From positions 3,742,501-3,806,500 of the forward strand of contig NZ_CP050063.1 in assembly GCF_011604685.1 (NCBI RefSeq): a stretch of DNA of 64,000 bases, written 5' to 3'. Origin of the DNA: Spirosoma aureum. Lineage in GTDB: Bacteria > Bacteroidota > Bacteroidia > Cytophagales > Spirosomataceae. Shown piece after piece: positions 37,064-46,293 of the stretch (the first letter of the stretch is position 1; the number at the start of each line of letters is the position of its first letter). A program made the position numbers and the translations under genes. The notes below the pieces were generated by a model. It worked only from the letters and a program-made list of their open reading frames with translations. It had not been told where the DNA came from and made no database searches.

Positions 37064-37528
37064 ATGATTATCAAGCAAGATATTATCGTTCGGATTGTCC
37101 TGCAAAAGCCGACGGAAGGGGTAGATTTCGGGCTTCAAAAGGGCAGTGGACATCCCTATGAAACGATACAGCTTCAGCAGGCCCTTGCGCAGGACATTCG
37201 ATTTGAGTGCTCCGTCACCGTCAAAGGCGACCGACAGAAGGATGAAAAACCAGGTTTTTTCGGGCCTTTCGTCCAGGGCTCTCCGCCGGAAAAATTTATT
37301 TATATCGATATAGGTACCTACGCTGGTCAGACGGAATCTATCTGGGGACGGCGACTGAAAGTGCCGCTCCGCGGAATTACCTGGGATACCATCGAAGAAG
37401 TAATCACCTCTTCGGACTTAGTGCTGGAAACCCAGGTACCAGGGTCCGGAAAAGACGGAAGCCCAGCTTGTGCCACCGTAAAACCATTTGGCGGGTGGAA
37501 AATTAATAAGTTAAACGCCTACATGTAG
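37064..37528 (+). CDS. DUF5990 family protein
   Basis: A 154-residue soluble protein. It shows the family pattern: IVRIVLQKPTEGVDFGLQKG, then DIRFECSVTVKG, FFGPFVQGSPPEKFIYIDIG, and RRLKVPLRGITWDTIEEV. Function unknown. It stands alone. Confidence 0.82.
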   Translation: MIIKQDIIVRIVLQKPTEGVDFGLQKGSGHPYETIQLQQALAQDIRFECSVTVKGDRQKDEKPGFFGPFVQGSPPEKFIYIDIGTYAGQTESIWGRRLKVPLRGITWDTIEEVITSSDLVLETQVPGSGKDGSPACATVKPFGGWKINKLNAYM

Positions 37529-37708
37529 GTCTGCCACAATGACTATTGTTACGATCATTCAGTTAAAATTATACGACAGGGAACAGAACCGCTAACGGAT
37601 GCAACTGATTGTTTTAGACTGAGTGTAAAAATCATTGTCCCAAAAAGCTCCCGCCTGAGACGAAGTAATTTTCATCTATTTACTCCTTAAATAGAGCATT
37701 TCATGCGA

Positions 37709-37750
37709 CACTATCTACTTTTCGTACTATTTTAGGAAGTACGAAAATAG
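37709..37750. promoter_or_regulatory. inverted repeat upstream of the PAS kinase gene
   Basis: CTACTTTTCGTACT and AGTACGAAAATAG form a stem of about 12 bp, and TTTTCGTACTT recurs at 37,805. It could be a terminator or a regulator site. Confidence 0.4.
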
Positions 37751-37875
37751 TTCTAGTAAAAATTTGGGGGGTTACGAGCCCCGGTTCCATTATGGGTAAT
37801 CATTTTTCGTACTTTAAGAAGAAAAGTAGGAAAGCATATGTTGAACAACTGATCATTATTTTAGTTTGTGCCCGC

Positions 37876-39399
37876 ATGGATGCAAACGAGTCACCAGAAT
37901 TACTCCAGGCCGTATTAGCCAATTCGCTTACCAATATTTATGCTGCTAATGCAGTTCGCCATCACAATACAGGCCAAATAATCGACTTTCGCATTACACT
38001 CGTCAACCCAACTTTTAGGGATCGGAGTGGATTTTCTGGTGAGCACCTGAGGGCCAATTCTCTATTGACCCTCTACCCAGAATTGTCTCAGTCAACCCTC
38101 TTTGAGCGGTTCATTCAGGTCATTGAAACGGGTCAGCCATTTCGGGGTGAAGAATATTTTCCAAACCGAAGTAGCTCTTTCTGGTACGACATGTCGTTGA
38201 GTAAATTTGATGATGGTATTGTGGTCAACTTCATCGACGTGACGGCCAAACACCAGACACAACAGGAAATACTACAACAGGCGCAGCTGCTTCAAGCCAC
38301 ATTGGATGGCTCTATTAGTAGTATTCTGGCGGTAACGGCCATTCGTGACGAGCATGGACAGATTATTGATTTCAGGATGGATAAGGCCAATCAGGCCGTT
38401 GAGCGCAGTTTATCTATACCGCCTGAACAAATCGAAGGCCGGAAACTGCTGGAAATGTTTCCAGGTAATGTAGAGAACGGTTTTTTTGATCTATACGTCC
38501 AAGTGGCTGAAACGGGCATACCTCAGCAGGCTACCCAACATTACAAGGATGGTAATGGTTTGGATGGCTGGTTTGAGGTTTCTGCCGTGCGACAGTCTCC
38601 TGAAAAAGTCGTTATTACGTTTTTCAATGTCACCGAAAGCAAACGTTTGGAGCGAAAACTTCGTGATTCCAATCAGAGCCTTAACGAGTTCGCGGCTATA
38701 GCCTCGCATGATTTGCAAGAGCCGTTGCGTAAGATCACATCGTTCAGTCAATTGTTGATCGAGCAATACGCGCAGGCTCTGGGTGATGGTGTCGATCTTG
38801 TGAATCGGATGCAATCGGCGGCTAAACGGATGCAGATGCTGATTAAAGATTTACTGGACTACTCTTCCCTTTCAAAGGATGAGGCAACGGCCCATCATCC
38901 CGTCGATTTAGATAGTTTAGTGAATGAGGTGCTGACTGACTTAGAATTTACTGTACAGGAAACTCGAGCGAAGATTGAGGTGGGTGAGCTTTGTATCCTG
39001 ATGGGCAACTCGTTTCAATTGCGGCAAGTATTTCAGAATTTATTATCTAATGCGCTGAAATTCACGAAGCCAGGAGTACCGCCCCATATTAAACTGAGCT
39101 GTGATAAAAAGACTCGGGCGGAACTCCCAACGGGTCTGCGTTTACTGACCAAACCCATTGAATCCTATTGTCAAATTACAGTGGCCGATCAGGGCATCGG
39201 TTTTGATGAAGCCTACCGGGATAAGATTTTTGACGCTTTCCATCGCTTGCATGGCCGTAATAGTCCCTATATGGGTACCGGTATCGGCCTGGCTATTGTT
39301 CGCAAGGTGATGGATAATCATGATGGTGGTGTTACAGCGTTTAGTCGTCAGGGAGAAGGCACGAGCTTTGCCCTCTACTTCCCTGCCATAGTGTACTAG
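37876..39399 (+). CDS. PAS-domain sensor histidine kinase
   Basis: A 507-residue soluble kinase from ATG 37,876 (MDANESPELLQAVLANSL); the frame is open 28 codons further. Two PAS domains are followed by HisKA with FAAIASHDLQEPLRKITS (His278) and an HATPase domain (FQNLLSNALKFTKPG, ADQGIGFDEAYRDKIFDAFH, GTGIGLAIVRKV). The two PAS units are similar (HNTGQIIDFRI and EHGQIIDFRM), pointing to internal duplication. No response regulator is adjacent; such orphan phytochrome-like kinases are common in Cytophagales. Confidence 0.93.
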   Translation: MDANESPELLQAVLANSLTNIYAANAVRHHNTGQIIDFRITLVNPTFRDRSGFSGEHLRANSLLTLYPELSQSTLFERFIQVIETGQPFRGEEYFPNRSSSFWYDMSLSKFDDGIVVNFIDVTAKHQTQQEILQQAQLLQATLDGSISSILAVTAIRDEHGQIIDFRMDKANQAVERSLSIPPEQIEGRKLLEMFPGNVENGFFDLYVQVAETGIPQQATQHYKDGNGLDGWFEVSAVRQSPEKVVITFFNVTESKRLERKLRDSNQSLNEFAAIASHDLQEPLRKITSFSQLLIEQYAQALGDGVDLVNRMQSAAKRMQMLIKDLLDYSSLSKDEATAHHPVDLDSLVNEVLTDLEFTVQETRAKIEVGELCILMGNSFQLRQVFQNLLSNALKFTKPGVPPHIKLSCDKKTRAELPTGLRLLTKPIESYCQITVADQGIGFDEAYRDKIFDAFHRLHGRNSPYMGTGIGLAIVRKVMDNHDGGVTAFSRQGEGTSFALYFPAIVY

Positions 39400-40341
39400 T
39401 CACGCTTCGCCCGAAAGACTTATTACTCAATAGGAACCTGTAACTAGCAGTTACTTACTCTCACAAATTGCTCCCGCCTGAAACGATAGAATCTTCAATC
39501 ATATGCTTAAAAATGGGGCGATTGATTAGACTCACTGAATTAGTGAAATAATTGCTACGTGAAGTCGTGACCCACATAAATTAATTCAACCCTTATTTTA
39601 ATAACAGCTGGTTTACAACTCCCGACAGCGAGCAGTACTTTACCAAAAGCAGTAATACCAGCTAGTTGTAAAAATACGAAAGAAACGGGATGTACCGGAT
39701 TAGTGCATTACCGGCAACAGCCCTTTCAATTACATGCATGACGAGAGTTTGGTTTACAGGCGAATATATACGTTTTCCCTATAATGTATAGCAGTTAACT
39801 GTTGTAGAGATTTATATACAGACCGATACCCTCCCGTTTCAGTTTGTTTGGCTTGGGCAAGAAATCTGCCTGCTTCGGAAAGAGGATGATCACGTTGAGA
39901 AATTTGAAAAAGGGTGAAAAAGGAAAGGTTTTTTACGTATTGAGATGTGAGATAGATACCGCCTTACAGCATACTTTGAGAAGTAGAGGTCAAGCCCACC
40001 CGAACACATTGCCCTAAATGACAAAAATAATTTTACCTAAACTGTTACCTCGATTAGCTCAGCGGTATTTATTGTACACAACAACTACCTGTTGCCAGGT
40101 AAAAAATTATACCATCCAAAACCATCTGTTCTGTTCTCGCTCTCCCCCTTCCCGGCTTTTGATCTTTCATATACAAGCCTATTAAAAAAATCGTGTGACG
40201 ACTGTTACCTCCCATTGTCTATAAGGAATACAACCGTATAGGCCAGATGGAATCGTCAACGTCTACTGGCCTTGCCCAATGTTGCAATTGGCAAATCTTT
40301 AACTCACTCTTCATTCCCGCCCAAAATCTGTAGTACTCTTT
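39400..40341. other. 940-bp region without a gene
   Basis: No open frame with coding character. GCTCCCGCCTGAAACGA at about 39,472 repeats a motif at about 37,648, on the other side of the kinase gene. The rest is AT-rich. Confidence 0.4.
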
Positions 40342-41856
40342 ATGGAAACTACCACCACCCCTCAAAAGCCCAAGAAATGGTATAACAAAGTCTGGTTAGC
40401 TGTTCTCTCCGGCTTGCTTTTATTCCCGGTGAACAGTTATGTACTTTGGAAAAACACAACCATTCGCAAGCTCTGGAAAGTACTTATTTTTATCGTATCC
40501 CCCTTTTTCACTCTGCTGACAATAGGTCTCCTAACGCTTACGTATTTATTTGTTTCCCCTCTGGTTAAGGAGATCAGCCAAACCCTGTCGGATAAAATAT
40601 CAGCCAGGCCGGAAGATGATAGGCCTAAAGTATTTTATGACTTGACTACCGCCCTCGCCGGGTATAAAGACTCCGATGGGGAAATAATCATTCCAGCAAA
40701 GTATGATTATGCAAGTGACATCGTTGACAGCTCAGCCGTTGTCTGTCAGGATGGGAAATACGGCTATATTGATGATGCAGGCAACCAATTACTGCCCTTA
40801 CAATTTGAAGAGGCTTTTACATTTATTGATGGGGTCGCTGTTGTTAAAAAGGGAGGACAATGGATGACCATTGATAGCAAAGGGCAAACATTGAAGACAT
40901 TGAACTACGATGATATATTTCAGATGGACAGTTTATACTGTTCTGAGAAAGATGCCTTATACGGCTATCTGAATGATAAAGGCGAAGAAATTATGAAACC
41001 GAAGTTAACGATTCCCTATTTTTTTCGTAACGGCTTAGCGAATTTCGGACATTATGAGAATGGGAATGTATACATGAATACAAGATTAAAGCTTGGGTTA
41101 TTCGTTGAGTGTACAAAAGGTGATGATTTTAGTGACGGACTCGCTGCTGTAATTAGAAATGGTAAGGTTGGTTTTATTAATACAAAAGGAGAGTTAGTTA
41201 TTCCTGCCGAATATGATTACCAGGAGCGGAATGGTATGACCTTTCTTCCATCCTTTTACTTAGGTCGTGCCAGTGTTGAGAAAAATGGCAAACATGGTTT
41301 TATCAATAAAAAGGGGGAAACAATTATTCCATTTAACTACGATGATACGGGTTCCTTTTTTGAAACAGGGATCACATCAGTTGAAATTAATAAAAAACAT
41401 GGTGCTATTGATACGTTAGGCAACTTCGTTATTCAACCTATCTACGAAAGTTTAAATGATTTTTATTCCGAAGAAGCGGTCAGAGCTAAGCTAAATGGCA
41501 AATATGGTTTTGTAGATAAAACAGGAAAAGTTATTGTACCGTTTATTTATGACCTGGCTTATGACTATAATCAAGGGGCACCCTTTGTTCAGCGAAATGG
41601 CAAATGGGCTCTGTTGAATAAAGAAGGAAAACCGATCACACCGTTTCAATTTGAGGGCGTCTATGGCAGATTTTCCGAAGGGTTAGCCTGCGTTAAATTA
41701 AATGGAAAATATGGCTATATCAGCAAATCAGGAAAGGTTATAATTGATTATAAATTTGAAAACGGGGAAAATTTTTCAAACGGCGTAGTTAGTAGGTATA
41801 ACAATGGCAGGAAATATATTTATGATAAAAAGGGCCGGGAAATTAGGGTTGAATAA
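40342..41856 (+). CDS. WG-repeat protein with N-terminal membrane anchor
   Basis: A 504-residue protein. Residues 15-80 carry two membrane segments (VWLAVLSGLLLFPVNSYVLW and VLIFIVSPFFTLLTIGLL). The rest is about ten WG (KWG) repeats of ~40 residues, for example KYGFVDKTGKVIVPFIYD, KHGFINKKGETIIPFNYD and KYGYISKSGKVIIDYKF. WG repeats form beta-structured binding surfaces. Function unknown; exposed on the outer or periplasmic side by inference. Confidence 0.9.
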   Translation: METTTTPQKPKKWYNKVWLAVLSGLLLFPVNSYVLWKNTTIRKLWKVLIFIVSPFFTLLTIGLLTLTYLFVSPLVKEISQTLSDKISARPEDDRPKVFYDLTTALAGYKDSDGEIIIPAKYDYASDIVDSSAVVCQDGKYGYIDDAGNQLLPLQFEEAFTFIDGVAVVKKGGQWMTIDSKGQTLKTLNYDDIFQMDSLYCSEKDALYGYLNDKGEEIMKPKLTIPYFFRNGLANFGHYENGNVYMNTRLKLGLFVECTKGDDFSDGLAAVIRNGKVGFINTKGELVIPAEYDYQERNGMTFLPSFYLGRASVEKNGKHGFINKKGETIIPFNYDDTGSFFETGITSVEINKKHGAIDTLGNFVIQPIYESLNDFYSEEAVRAKLNGKYGFVDKTGKVIVPFIYDLAYDYNQGAPFVQRNGKWALLNKEGKPITPFQFEGVYGRFSEGLACVKLNGKYGYISKSGKVIIDYKFENGENFSNGVVSRYNNGRKYIYDKKGREIRVE

Positions 41857-41944
41857 TGCATGACTGACTATATAATGAGCCAATTAGCTTGACTGGACTA
41901 GTTGAAAAATAATCAGAACACAGGCAGATTAGCTATACAGAAAG

Positions 41945-41970
41945 GCCGGGAGGATCTCTTCCCGGCTTTT
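41945..41970 (+). terminator. rho-independent terminator of the WG-repeat gene
   Basis: GCCGGGAGGA pairs with TCTTCCCGGC and is followed by a T-rich tract. Confidence 0.8.
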
Positions 41971-42059
41971 TATTTTTGATTTAGTACGGACAACCGATTG
42001 CTTTTTTGTCTAACACAAGAGGTAAAAGAGGCTATTTATAGTTCATCATTTTAGAAGTA

Positions 42060-42094
42060 AAGCCCGAACGATCGACTTATTTCGGGCTTTATTT
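42060..42094 (+). terminator. second hairpin terminator
   Basis: AAGCCCGAA and TTCGGGCTT with a 12-nt loop, followed by TTATTTG. It lies just before a truncated gene, perhaps left by rearrangement. Confidence 0.6.
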
Positions 42095-42105
42095 GTTTAG
42101 TAGAT

Positions 42106-42342
42106 ATGAGCTGTGGATCTAATAATCTATCTACTTCCCCTCTGGGTCGAGTTTACCTTGCCAACGCCCGTATGCAGGACGTAGAACCCACCGGGGATGT
42201 CTCGGGGGTCTACTATGCCTTTCGGTTAACTGTCTGGGAAATGATTGAAGTAGCTCCTGATCCAAACAGTTATGTTCTTGCCTGGAACCTCATTGAGCTT
42301 TATGCCAAGGCCGATTTACTGGAATTTGAATTGATGGGTGTA
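42106..42342 (+). pseudogene. hypothetical protein cut by an IS end
   Basis: About 79 codons (SPLGRVYLANARMQDVEPTG, YYAFRLTVWEMIEVAPDPN) read normally until the IS3-type end at 42,343, where the frame runs into IS sequence. The rest of the gene is not seen. No family recognised. Confidence 0.5.
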
Positions 42343-42540
42343 CGTCGTCAAGTAAAAGTGGACAAAAGGGCCGGGCCGCCGGGCGGTGAAAAGGAGAAGA
42401 GACAATTCAGTAATCGCACCGGCGACCCGGTTGTTTCATCTAAATCACCTTAGTAATGTTCAATTCAGCTAAGAAATCTCCTCTCAGCCGTTCTAAAACG
42501 GCCCAATCAACTTCAGCGGCCTCTGATGTATGTCGTCAAC
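42343..42540 (+). repeat. solitary left end of the IS3-type element (copy 2)
   Basis: The sequence matches 15,641-15,830 over ~180 bp: terminal TGTACGTCGTCAA, GTGGACAAA, the GC-rich unit, and the orfA start (NSAKKSPLSRSKTA). It breaks off at about 42,525, where a further TGTATGTCGTCAA begins, itself cut after 13 bp by the next IS. This records at least two rounds of insertion and deletion. Confidence 0.75.
42371..42386 (-). repeat. GC-rich 16-bp hairpin insert (IS3-type left end, copy 2)
   Basis: Identical to the unit at 15,673-15,688 and in the same position relative to the IS end. Confidence 0.6.
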
Positions 42541-42636
42541 CGTGTCTTAGCCCCCTGAATGGTTGGACAAAATTGTAAAAACAGTTTAGTCCTACTACAT
42601 TCAGAAATCATGAGCAAAATCAGGCGAAGTTTCTCC

Positions 42637-42650
42637 CGCGCGGCGGCCGC
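42637..42650 (+). repeat. GC-rich insert 1 of 7
   Basis: cgc-GCGG-CGG-CCGC (14 bp). Removal restores SFS|PEDRY. Confidence 0.65.
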
Positions 42651-42850
42651 CCCGAAGATCGCTATTCCATTGTCCAAGAAGCAATTCGTGACGGCCATGC
42701 CGAGACCTGTCGCAAGTACAATTTATCCCCTTCATTGCTGCGCAAGTGGCGATTGAAGTACTTAAGCAAAGGCAGAGAGGGCCTGAAAGATTCCTATCCA
42801 CGCGTTGACCCTCAACTGCGAGCACTCGAAGAGGAGAATGAACGTCTGAA

Positions 42851-42866
42851 TGGGACCGCCCATGCG
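42851..42866 (-). repeat. GC-rich insert 2 of 7
   Basis: Minus strand: cgca-TGGG-CGGT-CCCA. Removal restores ENERLKRIVAKQ. Confidence 0.7.
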
Positions 42867-42901
42867 GCGAATTGTAGCAAAACAGGCTTTAGAATTGGAA
42901 C

Positions 42902-42917
42902 CGCGGTGGCGGACCAC
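42902..42917 (+). repeat. GC-rich insert 3 of 7
   Basis: cgcg-GTGG-CGGA-CCAC. Removal restores LELKSELLKK. Confidence 0.7.
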
Positions 42918-42941
42918 TCAAGAGCGAGCTGCTAAAAAAAA

Positions 42942-42957
42942 CGCCCGCGCGGCGTCC
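42942..42957. repeat. GC-rich insert 4 of 7
   Basis: cgcccgcgcggcgtcc, directly after a run of eight A. It fits the arm/loop pattern least well. Removal restores LLKKSYSIQEKLA. Confidence 0.6.
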
Positions 42958-43418
42958 GCTATTCAATCCAGGAGAAGCTAGCCCTCATGAAACAGTTTGA
43001 AGCCCGCGCCAATCGCACCCTGCTATGTCAGTGGCTTGACCTGCCTCGCAGTGTGTATTATTACCAACCCCAATTCGGCAGACCTGGAGCCCGGCCTAGC
43101 CAATTGACCATGAAGCTGGACGGATCGTGGGTTGATAATCAACAGGTAGTCACGAGTATCCGACACTTACTGGATATTGAATTCAATGCACTTGGCTATG
43201 AATACATTACCTATGAGTTGAAAAAGGAGTACTTCATCAATAAGAAAAAAGTGTATCGGCTCATGCAGGAGCATAACTTACTCTTAGGCAAGATGATCTA
43301 TCCGACGATGGGTAAACGCGAGTTCGTTAAATTCAAACGTATCGAAGCGACCAAACCCTTGGAATACCTATGCTGGGATATCAAATATGTCTGGGTCCAG
43401 GGTGAACGACGGAATTAC

Positions 43419-43434
43419 CGCTGCGGCGGGCCGC
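43419..43434 (+). repeat. GC-rich insert 5 of 7
   Basis: cgct-GCGG-CGGG-CCGC. Removal restores ERRNYYLLSVIDVYSR in the DDE domain. Confidence 0.7.
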
Positions 43435-43685
43435 TATTTGTTAAGCGTCATTGATGTTTACAGCCGCAAAATTCTGGACTGGGTCTTCCAAGGTAGCATT
43501 CGTCAAATGGACTTAATCAATCTGCTTCGACGAGTAAATCAGGGCTATGAGTTAAAAGGCGTCATTTTGCGCAATGATAATGGTAGCCAATTCATTGCCC
43601 ATTCGGTGCGTAAGTTTTTGAAAAACTCGGAGGTTAAACAGGAATTCACTCATGTGGCTACCCCAGAGGAGAATTCCTACATTGA

Positions 43686-43701
43686 CCGGGCAGCCGGCGC
43701 T
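43686..43701 (-). repeat. GC-rich insert 6 of 7
   Basis: Minus strand: agcg-CCGG-CTGC-CCGG. It splits the catalytic glutamate codon; removal restores NSYIEAFHSILE. Confidence 0.7.
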
Positions 43702-43884
43702 GGCCTTTCACAGCATTCTAGAGCACGACATCATTGATCGCAATGAATTTGCCAGCTATTATGAAGCGAAAGAAATGTTGACGCGTTATTTTTTTCATTA
43801 CAATCAGCATCGGCTTCACCGTTCCATTGGCTTCATTACACCCCAGCAAAAATGGGAGGAGGCAACGGTGATTTATGACACAAC

Positions 43885-43899
43885 CGCAGCGGCGGCCGC
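43885..43899 (+). repeat. GC-rich insert 7 of 7
   Basis: cgca-GCGG-CGG-CCGC (15 bp, in frame). Removal gives IYDTTFSENLSN at the C-terminus. Confidence 0.6.
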
Positions 43900-43944
43900 C
43901 TTTTCAGAAAATCTGTCCAACTAATAGGGGGCTAAGACACTGTG

Positions 43945-44297
43945 GTGAGTGGAAGATGCGGTAACAGGCGAGATTGTTGCCTTTGTTTTTGGGCCAGTTC
44001 GTCGGTGCGGCCTTACTCACCAAACTTTTTGTCACTTACTGACTTTATTAGAGAAGGCTAAATTAAGGTAATCAGGTGAACAACCGACTTCTGGTGGGCT
44101 TTGATTCCTTAGATTAACGACTGCGTATAGTTCGTAAAGATTCCTTACAGGCTCTTGAGCGTAAGCACCCCACTCTTCGAACACGCTTAAAGCGATTAAC
44201 CCGCCCAGCCATATGCTTTTCTAAGTTAGTTGCGGTTCATGACACGATAATCGGCCTATTTATCAATCAGTTTTTCCTCGCCGATAAACGCAATTAA
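43945..44297 (+). pseudogene. IS1-family transposase remnant
   Basis: Pieces read EDAVTGEIVAFVFGPV, LTHQTFCHLLTLLEKAK, stop, NNRLLVGFDSLD, stop, then SLQALERKHPTLRTRLKRLT and RPAICFSKLVAVHDTIIGLF, ending at 44,297. The second half matches the C-terminal plan of IS1 transposases (E-R-x-N/H-x-x-L-R-x-R-x-K-R-L-x-R). The N-terminal zinc-finger part is missing, removed at the junction with the neighbouring IS3. Confidence 0.65.
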
Positions 44298-44413
44298 GCT
44301 ACTGCCGGATTAGTTATAAAGCCTTATAAGTCATTGATTTGTAAGAATTTTTTATTTGGAAGGCTGTACGTTCATTTTATCAGGTAGAAGACTGAAAAGG
44401 GGATATCAAAAAA

Positions 44414-44995
44414 TTAATTACACGATTTTCCTCTCCATTTCCACAATTCGTCAGTTAGTCCAGCCGCTGCTATTTGCTCACCACTCATATTATCGAAGGT
44501 TGTATGAAAAAACCTTTCCAGGCAGCTCCTTTGCCCTTTTGGCATTGAAGAGATAACCATTTTCATTGCCATGAAACTATATGAACACTCGTCACCTGCT
44601 GTACATCTTACCCCATCAAAATAATCGTCATCCGGATTATAATGTAGTTGAAGGGTTTCAGTGGTACCATTACTATAACTAACCCAAACTCGTATATTAT
44701 TTCCATCAATAGAGTACTGGCCTTCAGTATACGTATTAAATGGATGAGCACATTGCGCAAGTATTTTCACCCCTTTATTTTGTATAAATGATTCAAGAGG
44801 GCTTACTGAACGAGCAGGTTGGGCAAAAGAATTCGAACTAAAATGAATTGAAGCTATCAATATCAGAAAGAAAATAGATGGCTTTTTCAGAACAGGGATC
44901 AATAATGTAGAGACACAGAGGTTTAAAATATATTTCAAGACTATTTGAGAAATAATCTTATTCGTGGGCTTAGAAGGGGTGATGGTCGTTTCCAT
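44414..44995 (-). CDS. secreted hypothetical protein
   Basis: From ATG 44,995 (METTITPSKPTNKIISQIVL), 193 residues with a long hydrophobic segment (IFFLILIASIHFSSNSFA) that may serve as a late signal peptide, so the true start could be further in. The mature part has four cysteines and a beta-rich pattern (GVKILAQCAHPFNTYTEGQY, IDGNNIRVWVSYSNGTTETL) and the end DELWKWRGKSCN. Unknown function. Confidence 0.65.
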   Translation of the reverse strand: METTITPSKPTNKIISQIVLKYILNLCVSTLLIPVLKKPSIFFLILIASIHFSSNSFAQPARSVSPLESFIQNKGVKILAQCAHPFNTYTEGQYSIDGNNIRVWVSYSNGTTETLQLHYNPDDDYFDGVRCTAGDECSYSFMAMKMVISSMPKGQRSCLERFFHTTFDNMSGEQIAAAGLTDELWKWRGKSCN

Positions 44996-45178
44996 AATAA
45001 GCAATACAGATTTCGTGTGGAAATGAATAGTGAGTAAATGTTTGCCAATTTCTAAATGGGTAAAGACCATCAGAGGTTGATGCTTCGAACGGACTTACGC
45101 AACTGTATTCCTTCTAGTCAACGGAAAGTAACAGTCGTCATAACACTTTTTTAGTGGCTTGTAAATGAAGAATAAAAA

Positions 45179-45206
45179 AAGCCGGGAGGGGCAACCCTCT
45201 CGGCTT
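45179..45206 (-). terminator. rho-independent terminator after the EamA gene
   Basis: GCCGGGAGGG (45,181-45,190) and CCCTCTCGGC (45,195-45,204) with a GCAA loop and T-runs on both strands; it can work both ways. Confidence 0.85.
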
Positions 45207-45228
45207 TTTACGGGAAAGTAATCATGAC

Positions 45229-46272
45229 TTAGGTTTCGATTATTTTTACCGGAGGAATAAGCACATCGGGCACACAAACCTGATCTCGCTGTAATGTAGA
45301 GGGCTTATCAAATACTCCTTTTTTTCCTTTGTTGTTGCCCGCTGTCCCGGTACGGTATTTGGAAAGGTTAATTAATAAAACACTACCTAAAATAACGACC
45401 AGACCAATAATCTGGACTAGTGAGATGGTTTCATGAGCAAACATGATTCCTAAAATAACAGCAATCACTGGATTTACGTATGCATAGGTACTAACCTGAG
45501 TAGCCGAGCGTACCTGTAGTAACCACACATAGGCGCTATAAGCAATAATTGACCCAAACAGAACAAGATAAGCCAGTGCCAGCCACGCCTGCACTGTGAT
45601 CTGAGACCAAATTACCCGCTCAAATTCGTGATTCAGCAGACTGGCGGGCAGAAATACCAGACCAGCGATGACCATCTGCCAGGCTACATTAACGGTTGGC
45701 GAACCTTCAGAAGGGTTGTGTTTTGAATAAAGTGACCCCGACGACCAGGCAATGGCTCCGACAAGTAACGACAACATGCCAATGATTTTTGATCGATCCG
45801 TGTTTGCTGACAGCATATTGCCTACCTGCTCACCAAATAACAGGAGTACGCCAATAAAACCAACCGTCAGTCCAGCCAGCGTCGATTTACTTTTAAAAGT
45901 AATACTCCAGTTGGGCTTGTCGAGTAGCACAAACCAGATCGGTGCCGATGAGACTAATATGGCCACCAGCGCGCTGGGAAGGGTTTGTTCGGCCCAAATA
46001 ACGACACCGTTACCCACCACCAGAAGCAATATGCCCACTACAGCTGACGTAATAAGGCTGCTTTTTATGAAGATGCGTTCGCCCTTTATAAATGACCATA
46101 AAAGCAGTATCGTCCCGGCGGCCAGAAAACGCATGACTCCGAGGAGCAAAGGTGGAATATCCTGAATGGCCATTTGTATAAAGAAATACGTCGAGCCCCA
46201 GACAATGTAAACGATCGCAAAGGCGACAGCAACCAGAAATGGACTGGCGACTTTTAGGTTTTTCTGATTCAT
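45229..46272 (-). CDS. EamA/DMT-family transporter
   Basis: A 347-residue protein with ten hydrophobic segments in two EamA halves. The first opens with FAIVYIVWGSTYFFIQMAIQ and includes LLGVMRFLAAGTILLLW. The second has IAWSSGSLYSKHNPSEG and ends with YAYVNPVIAVILGIMFAHET. It probably exports metabolites or amino acids. The gene downstream of the divergent LysR regulator is a small secreted protein at 46,294, so LysR may control both. Confidence 0.93.
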   Translation of the reverse strand: MNQKNLKVASPFLVAVAFAIVYIVWGSTYFFIQMAIQDIPPLLLGVMRFLAAGTILLLWSFIKGERIFIKSSLITSAVVGILLLVVGNGVVIWAEQTLPSALVAILVSSAPIWFVLLDKPNWSITFKSKSTLAGLTVGFIGVLLLFGEQVGNMLSANTDRSKIIGMLSLLVGAIAWSSGSLYSKHNPSEGSPTVNVAWQMVIAGLVFLPASLLNHEFERVIWSQITVQAWLALAYLVLFGSIIAYSAYVWLLQVRSATQVSTYAYVNPVIAVILGIMFAHETISLVQIIGLVVILGSVLLINLSKYRTGTAGNNKGKKGVFDKPSTLQRDQVCVPDVLIPPVKIIET

Positions 46273-46293
46273 TATTCCGTCAATTTTCAGGTA

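Larger units (their letters stand above)
42610..43924 (+). pseudogene. IS3-family transposase broken by seven 14-16-bp inserts
   Basis: The reading frame shifts at 42,637, 42,851, 42,902, 42,942, 43,419 and 43,686; a seventh insert, at 43,885, keeps frame. Removing all seven units (14+16x5+15 = 109 bp) leaves 1,206 bp that read through as 401 residues. The reconstructed protein has a helix-turn-helix (PEDRYSIVQEAIRDGHAETC), a zipper helix (RALEEENERLKRIVAKQALE) and the DDE rve domain. The acidic residues lie in CWDIKYVW, LRNDNGSQF and ENSYIEAFHSILEHD. No other stop or shift is present. As read from DNA it cannot give a full transposase. Confidence 0.88.
42542..43940 (+). mobile_element. IS3-family element with intact ends and seven GC-rich inserts
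   Basis: The ends are inverted: GTGTCTTAGCCCCCT at 42,542 and its complement ending at 43,940, extending with few mismatches over ~27 bp to a TTGGACA. The length is 1,399 bp, about 1,290 bp without the inserts, normal for IS3. I see no target duplication, so flanks have been rearranged. Confidence 0.85.

Noticed and set aside
42934..42941. Run of eight A as a programmed frameshift site in the IS3 transposase
   Set aside because: IS3 elements often use an A-run slippery site between orfA and orfB. Here, after removing the inserts, orfA and orfB are already in one frame, so no frameshift is required; the run is only where insert 4 landed.
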